64,000 bases of DNA, taken from the NCBI RefSeq assembly GCF_016918545.1, contig NZ_JAFFQC010000017.1:1-64000 (forward strand). Reading direction: 5' to 3'. This stretch comes from Desulfobulbus alkaliphilus. Its GTDB lineage: Bacteria; Desulfobacterota; Desulfobulbia; Desulfobulbales; Desulfobulbaceae. Under the pieces are notes generated by a model. The model saw nothing but the letters and a program-made list of their open reading frames with translations, did no database searches and had not been told where the DNA came from. This document shows positions 42,676 through 52,146 of the stretch, piece by piece (positions within the stretch are counted from its first letter, which is position 1; every line of letters begins with the position of its first letter). Position numbers and translations under genes: made by a program.

Positions 42676-42893
42676 CCTGAATCCGTGACGGTTGGGCTCT
42701 TGTTTCGGTTATATCTTTCTGTAATCATATTATAATTGCAGCGGAACCATTGACAATACCTTTCACCAGCCGCCCTTCGGGCCATCCGTCCGCACGCCAT
42801 CTTCATTGCCCGTGTCCGTCCGATAAAGTGCACTTTAATCGAACGGCCACGAACAACGAAGCTGACGCACGGACGAACGCTCACGGATTCAGG
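42676..42893 (+). mobile_element. MITE, long form, 218 bp, flanked by CTCCTC
   Basis: Perfect ends CCTGAATCCGTGA and TCACGGATTCAGG enclose the most regular central hairpin of the set (42787-42875, 89 nt, tip AAAGTGCACTTT). CTCCTC occurs directly on both sides (42670-42675 and 42894-42899). It lies between the GH65 and phosphatase genes and contains the stop codon (42889) of the latter. A further left-end remnant, TGAATCCGTGATGGCTGGAC, follows at 42901-42920. Confidence 0.88.
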
Positions 42894-43731
42894 CTCCTCT
42901 TGAATCCGTGATGGCTGGACGGTTCATGCATAAAGGGATCAGCTGAAGGAGAAATCGGCGGACCTCATCGGGATCTCGGAGGACATGGGACGCAGCGGTA
43001 GCCGTGGGCCGCTCCTGAACCGCAATCCCGATCCCCCGGCCCGGCAGGGCTTTAAACCCGTCCTCGTCGGTAACATCGTCCCCGATATATATCGGCAACA
43101 CCTCTTCCCGATCGAGCTGCAATGTCTGCAATAAAAACAAAAGCGCCTTGCCCTTGTGCCAATCCATTTTCGGCTGAACTTCGAAAATCTTTTTCCCGGA
43201 GGTTTTCTTCAAGGTTGGATGCCTGGCAATAAACGCATCAACAACCGCGGTAATATCATCTACCCTGTCTGGATCCACCAGGCGATAATGGATGGCAATG
43301 GCAAATTTTTTCCGTTCCACCAGCAGACCCGGTATTCTGTCGAGCTGGCGGCCAAGAACCTCTTCCGCCTGATCAAGATCTGGCAGGAACTCTTCCCCCT
43401 TCGCATGACCGGCCTGCACATCATCGGGGCCAGCAATATCAAACCCATGGCTTCCCGCATAGGCAATGTTGTCTATCCGCACTATTTCCCGCAGATCATC
43501 AAGATCCCTGCCGCTGATGATCCCCACAGGGCAGTGGCGAGCAAGTTCCTGCACCGCTTTCCGTACCTCTTCCGCCATAACTGCCTGAGTTGGGGTATCG
43601 ACAATAGGAGTCAGCGTGCCATCGTAATCAAGAAAGACGGCAATGCGTTTCCCTTCAGCCCGGCGGACAATACCGTCCAAATCATCCAAAGCTGAAGGAA
43701 GGGTTGATCCTGATTGGTTGTCATGTGCCAT
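42889..43731 (-). CDS. otsB: Trehalose-6-phosphate phosphatase-like HAD protein
   Basis: The 280-aa HAD phosphatase has nucleophile motif VFLDYDGTLTPI, GIISGRDLDDL, SHGFDIAGP, and the acidic metal motif IGDDVTDEDGFKAL, as in OtsB. ATG 43731 (MAHDNQ) is preferred, because the 18-codon extension upstream overlaps the glycosyltransferase end. The last residues (NRPAITDSRGA) are translated from MITE ends, so the native C-terminus is altered. Since TreT makes trehalose directly without a phosphate intermediate, the enzyme may serve a separate OtsA route or a related sugar phosphate. Confidence 0.87.
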   Translation of the reverse strand: MAHDNQSGSTLPSALDDLDGIVRRAEGKRIAVFLDYDGTLTPIVDTPTQAVMAEEVRKAVQELARHCPVGIISGRDLDDLREIVRIDNIAYAGSHGFDIAGPDDVQAGHAKGEEFLPDLDQAEEVLGRQLDRIPGLLVERKKFAIAIHYRLVDPDRVDDITAVVDAFIARHPTLKKTSGKKIFEVQPKMDWHKGKALLFLLQTLQLDREEVLPIYIGDDVTDEDGFKALPGRGIGIAVQERPTATAASHVLRDPDEVRRFLLQLIPLCMNRPAITDSRGA

Positions 43732-43781
43732 CCTGTCCTCCTCGTACCGTCTGTACCGGTCGCTATTCCATCCCTCTGTAC

Positions 43782-45017
43782 TCACATTTCTATGCGGTCG
43801 GCACTTTCGTGCATCATGGCGACCATGAGAATGAGGTATTCACGAAGATGTCGAGTCACCAGAAAATTCGTGAGCACATATTCCCTGGCTTTCCGCCCCA
43901 TATTCTCCAGAATCTGTCGATTTTTCAGGAGATACCGTATTCGTAGCGCCGCCCCCTCAGGGGTGTTGACCAGAAAACCGGTATGGTGGTTGACGACCTG
44001 GAGACGAATACCACCGGTATCACCGCCAATAACCGGCTTGCCTTTCCACATCGCCTCGGTAACAGTCAGGCCGAACCCTTCTCTGATCGATTTCTGCACA
44101 CAGACGGTAGCCGCTCGCTGGAGGGCGTTAATCTCTCGATGGGCATCGGAAGGGAGCAGCAGAATATGAATATCCGGATCGTTCTTGGCTGCCATCCGCA
44201 CCTCGTGAAGAACCTGGTCGCCCTCAGGGTCATCGGCGGCCCCACCACCGGCCAGCACCAGTTGTACAGGTGTGAAAGCCTTGATCAGGCGGTAGGCCTC
44301 AATAACCCCCAGGGGATCCTTGAAATGGTCGAATCGGGACACCTGGAGGATGAGTGGCAGGTCAGGATTGAGACCGTACCGGGCAAAGACACCATTGACC
44401 TCTGTCGTCGGCAATTCGATGTTTTTCGGGCTGAGAGGGTCGATACTGGGAGCAATGAGATAGAGCGGATGAGGCATGGGTTGGGCGAAATCCGCCAGGG
44501 ACCAGATACTGGCATCATACCCCACCACGAATTTGCGCAGGTATTTCCATACGGTTCGGTACGGCCGACTCAGATCGATATGGCATCGCCACACCCATTT
44601 TCCTTTGCGATCGGGGCAGAAGTGCATTAGCGGAGCTGGTTGAGGATCATGAATAAAGACAAAATCCGCTTCTTTCAGAGTCCGTCGCATCCGATCGGCG
44701 TTTTCCGCATTGGTTCGTTCGTAGGTCACAAGCAATTCTTGAGGAATAACCAGCGGCTTTCCCTGCAAACCGTTGTGAAATTGTTTCGTGCATTGATAAA
44801 ATCCCTGTTCACCAATGATCAATTCCCATTTGACATCGAGGCCCAATTCTTGCTTCAAAGGAACCAGCCAGCTGAGAATCTCCGCTACCCCGCCACCCTC
44901 GCGGGTAGAATTGACATGAACCACCTTCATGCCCTGCAAAGGACGGGCAAGTTGTCTGAGATGGTCAATGACAATATCTCCGACAATCTTTGCGTACCTC
45001 TCCAGTAAATTGCTCAT
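43782..45017 (-). CDS. treT: Trehalose synthase-type glycosyltransferase (GT4, TreT-like)
   Basis: The 411-aa GT4 enzyme has the N-terminal Rossmann domain with VVHVNSTREGGGVAEILSWL (TreT signature), FIHDPQPAPLMHF and WRCHIDLSRPY, and the C-terminal nucleotide-sugar domain with LQVSRFDHFKDPLGVIEAY and the acceptor Glu motif SIREGFGLTVTEAMWKGKPVIGG in pieces. TreT joins NDP-glucose and glucose to trehalose, reversibly. It is followed by the phosphatase and GH65 genes and preceded by a DUF5752 gene, a neighbour set often seen with this enzyme. Likely role: compatible-solute synthesis. Confidence 0.88.
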   Translation of the reverse strand: MSNLLERYAKIVGDIVIDHLRQLARPLQGMKVVHVNSTREGGGVAEILSWLVPLKQELGLDVKWELIIGEQGFYQCTKQFHNGLQGKPLVIPQELLVTYERTNAENADRMRRTLKEADFVFIHDPQPAPLMHFCPDRKGKWVWRCHIDLSRPYRTVWKYLRKFVVGYDASIWSLADFAQPMPHPLYLIAPSIDPLSPKNIELPTTEVNGVFARYGLNPDLPLILQVSRFDHFKDPLGVIEAYRLIKAFTPVQLVLAGGGAADDPEGDQVLHEVRMAAKNDPDIHILLLPSDAHREINALQRAATVCVQKSIREGFGLTVTEAMWKGKPVIGGDTGGIRLQVVNHHTGFLVNTPEGAALRIRYLLKNRQILENMGRKAREYVLTNFLVTRHLREYLILMVAMMHESADRIEM

Positions 45018-45060
45018 GGCTGTTACTCTCCTTGAACGTACTCAACGTGCAGAATGAATA

Positions 45061-45702
45061 TTAACTGGTGAAAACCGCCTCAAGCTCTCTGCGTAATGCG
45101 GCCAATGTTGTGAAGTACGGATCGATTCGGTTGATTCGTCTGGTCAGCTTAATGCAATCTGCCTCATCAAAGGAAGTAAACCACTCGACAAAATCATTTT
45201 TCCCTTGTCCTGTCCGCCGCCGTGCGTCTATAAAATGATAAAAAATTGAACCAAGGGACATTCTCGCGATCTGCTCGGCCATCTCGCTGGGATGGGTAAT
45301 GCGGATGCCGGTATCGAAGACAACTATCTGTGAACGAATAAATTTGAACCGCTGACCGGAACGAACCCAGGGAACATGTTCACTTTCCGCCAGCCGTTCA
45401 TCAATCACATCCGCCAGTTCACTCCGCAGTGCTTCCAGGTCCTGATACGCGGACGGATCGATAATTGCCAGCCGTTCCGCCAGCCGATTGTCATGAAGAC
45501 ACCTCCATGCCCAGGCGGCAAAGTCGTTCTGATATTCCGGTTCATCGAAACTGGAGCGCAACATGCCACCCCAGAAATGGTAATAAATGCAACCTGTGGG
45601 GACCATCTTGACGCGATCGCTCAATTCCCTGAGATTCTGGGCTTCTTCTCCGGTGGCGATCGAGATGAGCGCACAATCTTTGACCACAAACGAAGTGTCC
45701 AT
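45061..45702 (-). CDS. DUF5752 protein of the trehalose cluster
   Basis: The 213-aa soluble protein appears to be two similar halves: GCIYYHFWGGMLRSSFDEPE...NDFAAWAW and GSIFYHFIDARRRTGQGKND...FVEWFTS, each with (I/F)YYHF and an acidic W motif, suggesting an internal duplication. This is typical of DUF5752, which accompanies TreT-like glycosyltransferases. Function is unknown. It is first in the row and lies 43 bp before treT. Confidence 0.75.
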   Translation of the reverse strand: MDTSFVVKDCALISIATGEEAQNLRELSDRVKMVPTGCIYYHFWGGMLRSSFDEPEYQNDFAAWAWRCLHDNRLAERLAIIDPSAYQDLEALRSELADVIDERLAESEHVPWVRSGQRFKFIRSQIVVFDTGIRITHPSEMAEQIARMSLGSIFYHFIDARRRTGQGKNDFVEWFTSFDEADCIKLTRRINRIDPYFTTLAALRRELEAVFTS

Positions 45703-46030
45703 ACCTTCCTCCCTCTTCTGGCAGACACTGGTTCGGCCACGTCGAGCCTGAGCAGCTTTTCCTGTTCAACGTTGAAAATGTCTATATGATGAACCAGATA
45801 CTCTAAAAATACAACACAGGTGTTTTAGGTATAATATAGATATTAAAAATATCCAATAGGTTGCTGCACCAACTGCACATTGCACCTCCCCGCGGCTTGC
45901 GAACCTTACAGCCTCCGGGACCATCCACAGGCCCGGCCTCAAGCCTCTTTTTTCTCAGGTGCAAATGCCCGGTCGGTCTTGGCCGGAGCACCCGTCATAC
46001 TTCTTTTGTTCATGAGAACGATAGCACAAC
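45703..46030. other. Gene-free stretch between the trehalose row and the sensor kinase
   Basis: About 330 bp between divergent genes. An AT-rich segment around 45825-45860 (TATAATATAGATATT) could hold promoter elements for either side. No repeat copy or clear terminator is visible. Confidence 0.4.
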
Positions 46031-48919
46031 ATGATATATCTGGATCTTATTCTTAATCTGGCCCTGCTGGTTGCCCTGAGCGTGATTTCCGGTTTCATGG
46101 AGCAACGCTGGCCCCGCCAGACCTTGATAGGTATGGTTGCCCAGGGGTTGCTTTTCGGTATCGTGGCCGTGTTGGGCATGCTGCGCCCCCTGCACCTGGA
46201 ACACGGTCTGTTTGTTGACGGCCGTTCGGTCATGGTCAGTCTCTGCGCTCTTTTTTACGGGCCGGTAGCGGCGGTCATCTCCGGTCTGATCACCATAATC
46301 TTTCGTATCTGGATGGGAGGGGTCGGGACCATCATGGGGGTCCTGGTCATTCTGTCTTCGGCTGTTATCGGCGTTCTTGTCCATGCACGTTTCCGCAAAA
46401 ATCCAGTGGCCTGGAGTATTGGACACTTCTACCTCTTCGGAATCGCAGTGCATCTGCTCATGCTGGCCATGGCCTTTTCCCTGCCGCTGGATACAGCGAT
46501 CACCACTCTTCAGGGCATCGGCATCCCGGTTCTGCTCCTCTACCCGCTGGCAACAATCCTGGCGGGAAAAATCCTTCTTGATCATGAATTCAAACTGCAA
46601 TCCATCAATGAACTGCGGCAAACCAGAGAAGAATTGAGCACGACCCTGCGCTTCATCGACGAAGGCGTAATTTCCACGGACCTGTCCGGCAGGATCCTGT
46701 TGGTGAATCCAATGGCGGAACAACTCACCGGATGGCCACAGGATGCTGCCAAAGGAAAGCCTCTGGATGATGTTTTTCGTACCGTCGATCAACTGACCGG
46801 CGCTCCGGTGGCCAATACCGCCGCAGAAATTCTGGCAGGAGCGGCGACCGCCAGCGGTGATGATCATACCCTGCTGCTGGCGCGAAACGGAACAACCTGT
46901 CATATCGCCCAGAATGCGGCTCCCATGCGTGACCACCAGGGAGAGTCAAGGGAATCGTCCTGGCTTTTCGTGACGTGAGCGCTGAATACATTGCCCGCAA
47001 AAAAATACGCGAAAACGAACTCCTGTTCAGAAATCTCTTCGAGCGCCATGCCGCGGTCAAATTACTCATTGATCCCGAGACCGGAGCTATTCTTGAGGCA
47101 AACCGTGCCGCGGAACATTTTTACGGTTGGCAACGCGAACAACTGCAGGCCATGAATATCAGCGATCTGGGCAGCCCTCCTTTGGAAAAAATCGCCAACG
47201 ATCAGGAAACTGACATCACCCCAGCGTTTTTTCACACCGCATCCCGTCATTGCCTTGCTGATGACACCTATCGGGACGTAGATGTGTATAACAGCATTAT
47301 CGAGGTGGGAACCAAGTCCCTGCTCCATGCCATCATCCATGACGTTACCGGCAGGAAGGAAGCTGAAAAAGCTCTCCAGGAAAGTGAGGTCAATTATAAG
47401 TTTGTGGTCAGCGCTATGCAGGAAAGTCTGCTTGTTATCGATATGGACGGCACTATCCTCTTTGCCAACGACAAGGCTGCGATCAACTTCACCGGCGACG
47501 GTGGACCAACAGGAATTATCGGTAAAAATATCAGCGAACTGCTGCCAGAGGAAGACGCCCTCCGGCTGATTACGTCCTGTCGAGAGACCCTTGCCACCGG
47601 TGAAGGTGTTGTTCGTGAAGTACAATTGAAGCTGGCTCAGGGGGAACGATGGTTGCTCAATACCTTGCAGCCGCTCCGCTACGGCCGCGAACAACGCCGG
47701 GCGGTGCTCTCAATCGCCCTCGATATCACTGATCGTAAACAGGTTGAAGAGGAGAAAAAACACCTGCAGAATCAATTGATCCAAGCCCAGAAAATGGAAT
47801 CGGTCGGGCGGTTGACAGGTGGTGTGGCCCATGATTTCAACAATATTCTCTCTGTGATCCTCGGGTATACGGAAATGGCTCTGCAGCAGGTGGACTCCCG
47901 TGGAAAGCTGCATGCGGATCTGACCGCCATTCACCAGGCTGCTTTGCGTTCCGCTGATATTGTCCGGCAGTTGCTGGCCTTTGCCAGTCAGCAGACCATC
48001 GCACCCCGACAGCTTGATCTCAACGTCACCGTAACAGACCTGTTGAACATGCTGCAGCGCTTGATCGGTGAGGATATCACGCTCTCCTGGAGACCGTCGG
48101 CCAAGCTGCCACCGGTGTGCATGGATCCGAGCCAGATCGATCAGATCCTGGTGAATCTCTGTGTCAATGCCCGCGATGCCATCGAGGAAATCGGCACCAT
48201 CACCATCGAAACCGGGACAACCTATCTGGATGAAGAATCCTGTGCCGGTACCGCCGGATTTCTACCCGGAGAGTATGTGGTGCTCACCATCAGCGACGAC
48301 GGTTGCGGCATGCACAGAGAACTCATCGATAAAATTTTCGAGCCCTTCTTCACCACCAAAGGGGGTCGGTGTCGGGACCGGCCTTGGATTATCCACGGTC
48401 TACGGGATCGTTCAACAGAACAATGGTTGTATCCATGTTGCCAGTGAGCCGGGTAATGGAACCACCTTCAGAATTTATCTGCCCTGTCATATTACGGACA
48501 CGGGTGACTCGGTCCAGAAGGATGATCAACCAGCTTTTCAGCCGCGGAAGAGTCATGGAGAAACCATTTTGCTGGTGGAGGACAATGCCACCATTCTCGA
48601 AATGACAACGCTCATGCTCAAGGAACTCGGTTACCTGGTCCTGAGTGCCGGCAGTCCTCATGAAGCGCTGCGCATCGCCGCTGAGTATGCCGGTACCATC
48701 GACCTGCTTTTGACCGATGTGATCATGCCGGAGATGAATGGCCGGGAACTCTGTCAGCAACTCCTTGTGCTGTATCCGAAACTCAAAAAAGTCTATATGT
48801 CTGGATACACCGCTGATGTCATTGCTCATCATGGTATGCTTGACACCGGCATCAATTTTCTGCAAAAACCCTTTCTCCTGGGTGAGTTAGCCGTCAAGGT
48901 CCGCGAGGCCCTGGCCTGA
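46031..48919 (+). pseudogene. Hybrid histidine kinase broken by two frameshifts
   Basis: Three overlapping frames together give one kinase of about 960 aa. Frame 1 (from 46031) has a LytS-type 5TM sensor (DGRSVMVSLCALFYGPVAAV) and the start of a PAS domain. Near 46937-46942 the frame must shift -1 to continue as GIVLAFRDVSAEYIARKK. Frame 2 contains two more PAS domains, HisKA (GGVAHDFNNILSVILG) and the HATPase N and G1 boxes. At the G5 run 48361-48365 it must shift +1 to [17 protein letters not shown], followed by a receiver ([21 protein letters not shown]). All motifs are otherwise intact. Either the gene is recently inactivated or these are sequencing errors. Confidence 0.82.
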
Positions 48920-49673
48920 TCGGCTACAATCAAAGCACAGGGTAAACTGGCATTGCTCAGCGCATCCTCCGTGATGACCACCTTGCCCCAATCCTGGGCT
49001 GGATCAGTTTCAGGGAAAAGGATCTGGTGGCAATCATCGGCTCTGTTGCCGCCCGTACCGTCTTTCGTTCAACCTATCATCTCCCCGCAAAGCAGTGAGC
49101 AGTCGCGAGAGGCCTTTGCTTGAAAAAAGCTTTTATCAACAAGTTAGAAAAACCGATCAGGAAAAAAACAGTCAAGATTGAAAAATAGGTTGACATAACG
49201 ACGGTTTTTTTGAATTGTTGGGGCAACAAAATTAAATACCACCGTGTGGACAGGAGCCAGCAATTCGGGCAGCTTTCGAACCTGCACCATGTTCGTCAGT
49301 GCATCCTGACAAAATCGTTCCACCGACCCTGTCGCACATCATCAGTTGCTTTACTATTTACAGCTTTATCGTTTGTTGCTTTACTGGTTCGCTTTACTGG
49401 TTGTCGCTACAATACTCACAAGCTCAGCAAATAACAAAGCATGCCAAACACTCCCTTCAATGTGATGATCCCGATCTTCCTGATCCTTCCCGCAAGGTTG
49501 GTACAATCAGGAGCTTCCCAATCTGCCATCACAACGTCTCTTCCAACATATACCCTTGTTGCTCCGACCGTGGTATTGTTCACTCTGACCTTGACAATCT
49601 ACTGTCTTTTTCAACCATAAACCTTTTTTAAAGAGGTCTAGCGCAACCGAAACAAAAAAGCTTGGAGGTGCAG
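48920..49673. other. 754-bp stretch without a confident gene
   Basis: At about 48956-49099 one frame reads AQRILRDDHLAPILGWISFR, then EKDLVAIIGSVAARTVFRS and a stop, which looks like the tail of a decayed gene of unknown type. GTTGCTTTACT recurs around 49348-49400. At 49441-49620 a 59-codon frame encodes a hydrophobic peptide (IPIFLILPARLV, TVVLFTLTLTIYCLF) but lacks a ribosome site. No MITE copy lies here. Confidence 0.35.
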
Positions 49674-49892
49674 ATGGTCATGGCTAATCATCAAGAACCC
49701 CGTTACTGTGATGACTGCGGCAAATCGAGGGATGAATGCGTACTCTGCGAACGCGCATGCATGTTGCCCAGCTGTGACAAATGCACCTTCACTGTACAAC
49801 TTTATGGCACAGGCTGTGGAAACATCCACGTGTATCACTTATGTCGCCCTTGTTATGAAGGACGCATTGCAAGAGGTTATGTTGAACCCTAG
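49674..49892 (+). CDS. Small Cys-rich zinc-ribbon-like protein
   Basis: The 72-aa protein starts at ATG 49674 behind GGAGGTGCAG. Eleven cysteines occur in pairs: YCDDCGKSRDECVLCERACM, then CDKC, CGNIH and CRPC. The spacing suggests two or three zinc or Fe-S knuckles. It ends 12 bp before the CoA-transferase alpha gene with AAGGAGG between, so it is almost certainly in that operon. I do not recognise the family; function is unknown. Confidence 0.65.
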   Translation: MVMANHQEPRYCDDCGKSRDECVLCERACMLPSCDKCTFTVQLYGTGCGNIHVYHLCRPCYEGRIARGYVEP

Positions 49893-49904
49893 ATAAGGAG
49901 GTGT

Positions 49905-51017
49905 ATGGGATTTTTACAAAAAATGATGGCATCGCTGTTCCAACCTAAACAGAAGAACGAGGATAAACCGAAGACCGAGGAGGGTTGCATGGACATTGAC
50001 AAAAGGATGACACTCAAAGATGCAGTAGCAAAGTTCATCCAAGATGGAGACACGGTGTACTACGGGGGGTTCCAGATTCATGTCCCCATGGCGTTGACCC
50101 ACGAAATCATCAGGCAGAAAAAAAGACACCTCACCACTGTTGAGTCATCAACGGATGTCGGTGGTCTGGATATTCTGGTGGGTGCCGGTTGTGTGACGGA
50201 AATCCACACCGCCTGGATCATGAACTGGTATGTAAAAGCGCCGTATGCCATTCGCCGGGCCTTCAACAAAGGTCACCTGAAAAGGCATGACATATCCAAC
50301 TTCGGCGCCACCAGCGCTCTGATGGCTGGATTTCTTGGCATTCCCTTTATCCCCGTGCGTGGTAACATCGGTACGGACATGCCTATTCACAACCGCAAAG
50401 ACATCAGATTCCTGGAAGATCCCTTCACCGGGGAAAAAATCACCGTAGTCCGGGCCTGGCGTGCTGACGTGGCGATTATCCATGCGCAGAAGGCCGATCG
50501 TCTGGGGAACGTTGTTTCCTATGGAACACGCGGTGTGACAGACGAATTTGGAGCCATGGGCACAAAACGCGGTGTCATCGTCACTGCTGAAGAGATTGTT
50601 GAGCCGGAAGAGATCAGAAGCGATCCCGACCGGGTCATTGTTCCCTACTTCAAAACCCTGGCTGTTGTCCATTGCCCCTGGGGCGCCCATCCCTCCGCCT
50701 GCCGCGGCTACTACGGTCTGGACATCCGTTTCAGCCAGTACCAGGGCAGATACGAGCGCCATGCAGAACTCCTGCCTGAATTCCTCGATGAGTGGGTCTA
50801 CGGATGCAAGGATCACGCTGAGTACATTGAAAAATACAAAGAAAAATTCGGCCAGGAAGGTCTGGATCGACTGAAACCAACCCTTGGGTTCAAGCCAAAA
50901 CTGGATATTGATTACGGCTACCACGATCCGGCAGTGTGGAAGGGGGTACCCTTATACAATGATGACCGCCTCAAAGCGTATGAAGAGGCACTCGCCGCAA
51001 AAAAAGGGGGGAACTGA
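49905..51017 (+). CDS. gctA: CoA-transferase subunit A (glutaconate CoA-transferase-like)
   Basis: The 370-aa class I CoA-transferase alpha subunit has TLKDAVAKFIQDGDTVYYGG, then FQIHVPMALTHEIIR, SFGATSALMAG-like FGATSALMAGFLGIPFIPV and AIIHAQKADRLGNV, the conserved CoA-binding strand set. ATG 49905 has a perfect AAGGAGGTGT site; an internal ATG at 49989 also has one. The protein works with the next gene as a heteromer transferring CoA between carboxylic acids. The glutaconate-type family is clear, but the acid (glutaconate, acetate, propionate or another) is not. Confidence 0.85.
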   Translation: MGFLQKMMASLFQPKQKNEDKPKTEEGCMDIDKRMTLKDAVAKFIQDGDTVYYGGFQIHVPMALTHEIIRQKKRHLTTVESSTDVGGLDILVGAGCVTEIHTAWIMNWYVKAPYAIRRAFNKGHLKRHDISNFGATSALMAGFLGIPFIPVRGNIGTDMPIHNRKDIRFLEDPFTGEKITVVRAWRADVAIIHAQKADRLGNVVSYGTRGVTDEFGAMGTKRGVIVTAEEIVEPEEIRSDPDRVIVPYFKTLAVVHCPWGAHPSACRGYYGLDIRFSQYQGRYERHAELLPEFLDEWVYGCKDHAEYIEKYKEKFGQEGLDRLKPTLGFKPKLDIDYGYHDPAVWKGVPLYNDDRLKAYEEALAAKKGGN

Positions 51018-51018
51018 C

Positions 51019-51786
51019 ATGACAGCTTTTAAACTGACCGAACTGATGTCCATCCGTTGCGCTAAGGAAATCATGGACGGAGAGGTTGTCTTCGTCGGTG
51101 TCGGCCTGCCGCTTGTTGTTGCCGGCTATGCCATGAAGACCCATGCCAAAAACATGATCATGTGCACTGAAGGTGGTGCTATCCGGGCCACCTCGCCTCC
51201 AGGCCTGGCCATCACCGTTGATGACCCGTGCCTGTTCACCAATGCCGACGCCACCTACGGTATGCTTGCCACCATGGCTGCCCTGCAGCGTGGTGAAATC
51301 GACGTTGCCTTTATCGGTGGTGCGCAGATCGATAAATTCGGCAACATCAACTCAACCGGTGTTGGCGACTGGGCCAAAAAGGAGAGTTTCACCTACTTCG
51401 CCGGCAGTGGCGGCGCCAATGACATGGCCACCTCCGGAAAACGTGTTCTTGGCATCCTGCCCCAGGACAAGAAGAAATTCGTTGAAAAAGTCGACTACAT
51501 CACCACCCCCGGCTTTCTCGGTGGTCCTGGCCAACGGGAAAAACTCGGCATGATCGGTAATGGTCCCAGTTGTGTGGTCAGCACCATGGGTGTATATCGT
51601 TTCGACGAGGACACCAAGGAAATGTACCTTGCTGAGTACTTCCCCGGCCAGACCGTGGAAAAAATCAAGGAAAACTGCGCCTGGGATCTCAAAGTATCTC
51701 CCAATGTCATTGAAACACCTTCACCGACAGAGGAAGAGTTGCGCATCATCCGCGAAATTGATCCTACCGGTTTCTATCTCGGATAA
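51019..51786 (+). CDS. gctB: CoA-transferase subunit B (glutaconate CoA-transferase-like)
   Basis: The 255-aa beta subunit carries the active-site Glu in MIMCTEGGAIRAT and the family strand AFIGGAQIDKFGNINSTGVG, followed by GSGGANDMAT. The start is 1 bp after the stop of subunit A. It acts with that subunit. A strong terminator follows. Confidence 0.87.
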   Translation: MTAFKLTELMSIRCAKEIMDGEVVFVGVGLPLVVAGYAMKTHAKNMIMCTEGGAIRATSPPGLAITVDDPCLFTNADATYGMLATMAALQRGEIDVAFIGGAQIDKFGNINSTGVGDWAKKESFTYFAGSGGANDMATSGKRVLGILPQDKKKFVEKVDYITTPGFLGGPGQREKLGMIGNGPSCVVSTMGVYRFDEDTKEMYLAEYFPGQTVEKIKENCAWDLKVSPNVIETPSPTEEELRIIREIDPTGFYLG

Positions 51787-51812
51787 TTTAACTCATTTCA
51801 TAGCCTGACCAG

Positions 51813-51847
51813 GAGGGCGACGTCGTAAGACGTTGCCCTCTTGGTGT
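51813..51847 (+). terminator. Terminator of the CoA-transferase operon
   Basis: Stem GAGGGCGACGTC / GACGTTGCCCTC (12 bp, one G-T) with loop GTAA, followed by TTGGTGTTT, 26 bp after the gctB stop. The next 300 bp to the FAD-enzyme start hold no gene or repeat that I can see. Confidence 0.8.
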
Positions 51848-52146
51848 TTGAGCTGATCATCTGCAAGACACCCTGCATAGAACTACCAGATAAGTATCCC
51901 TGCCAATTTCATTTCCCGCAAGATTATTTGCATCGTAACCACTCGTGTGGTACAAAAAATATTTGATTTTTCTGGTCCGCACATCCTTGTTTCAGCTCTT
52001 TTCCTGAAAAAACGCGACTGCTGCTGTCACGCGCAGAGTCAGGTCCCCTTCCCGCCGGTCACCGTTGCCAGTGCCTGAATCGCAGCTCCAGTTCTGCGGA
52101 CAATTATTCTTTGAATATTCAGCTTGCACCACAAGCAGGACAATAC

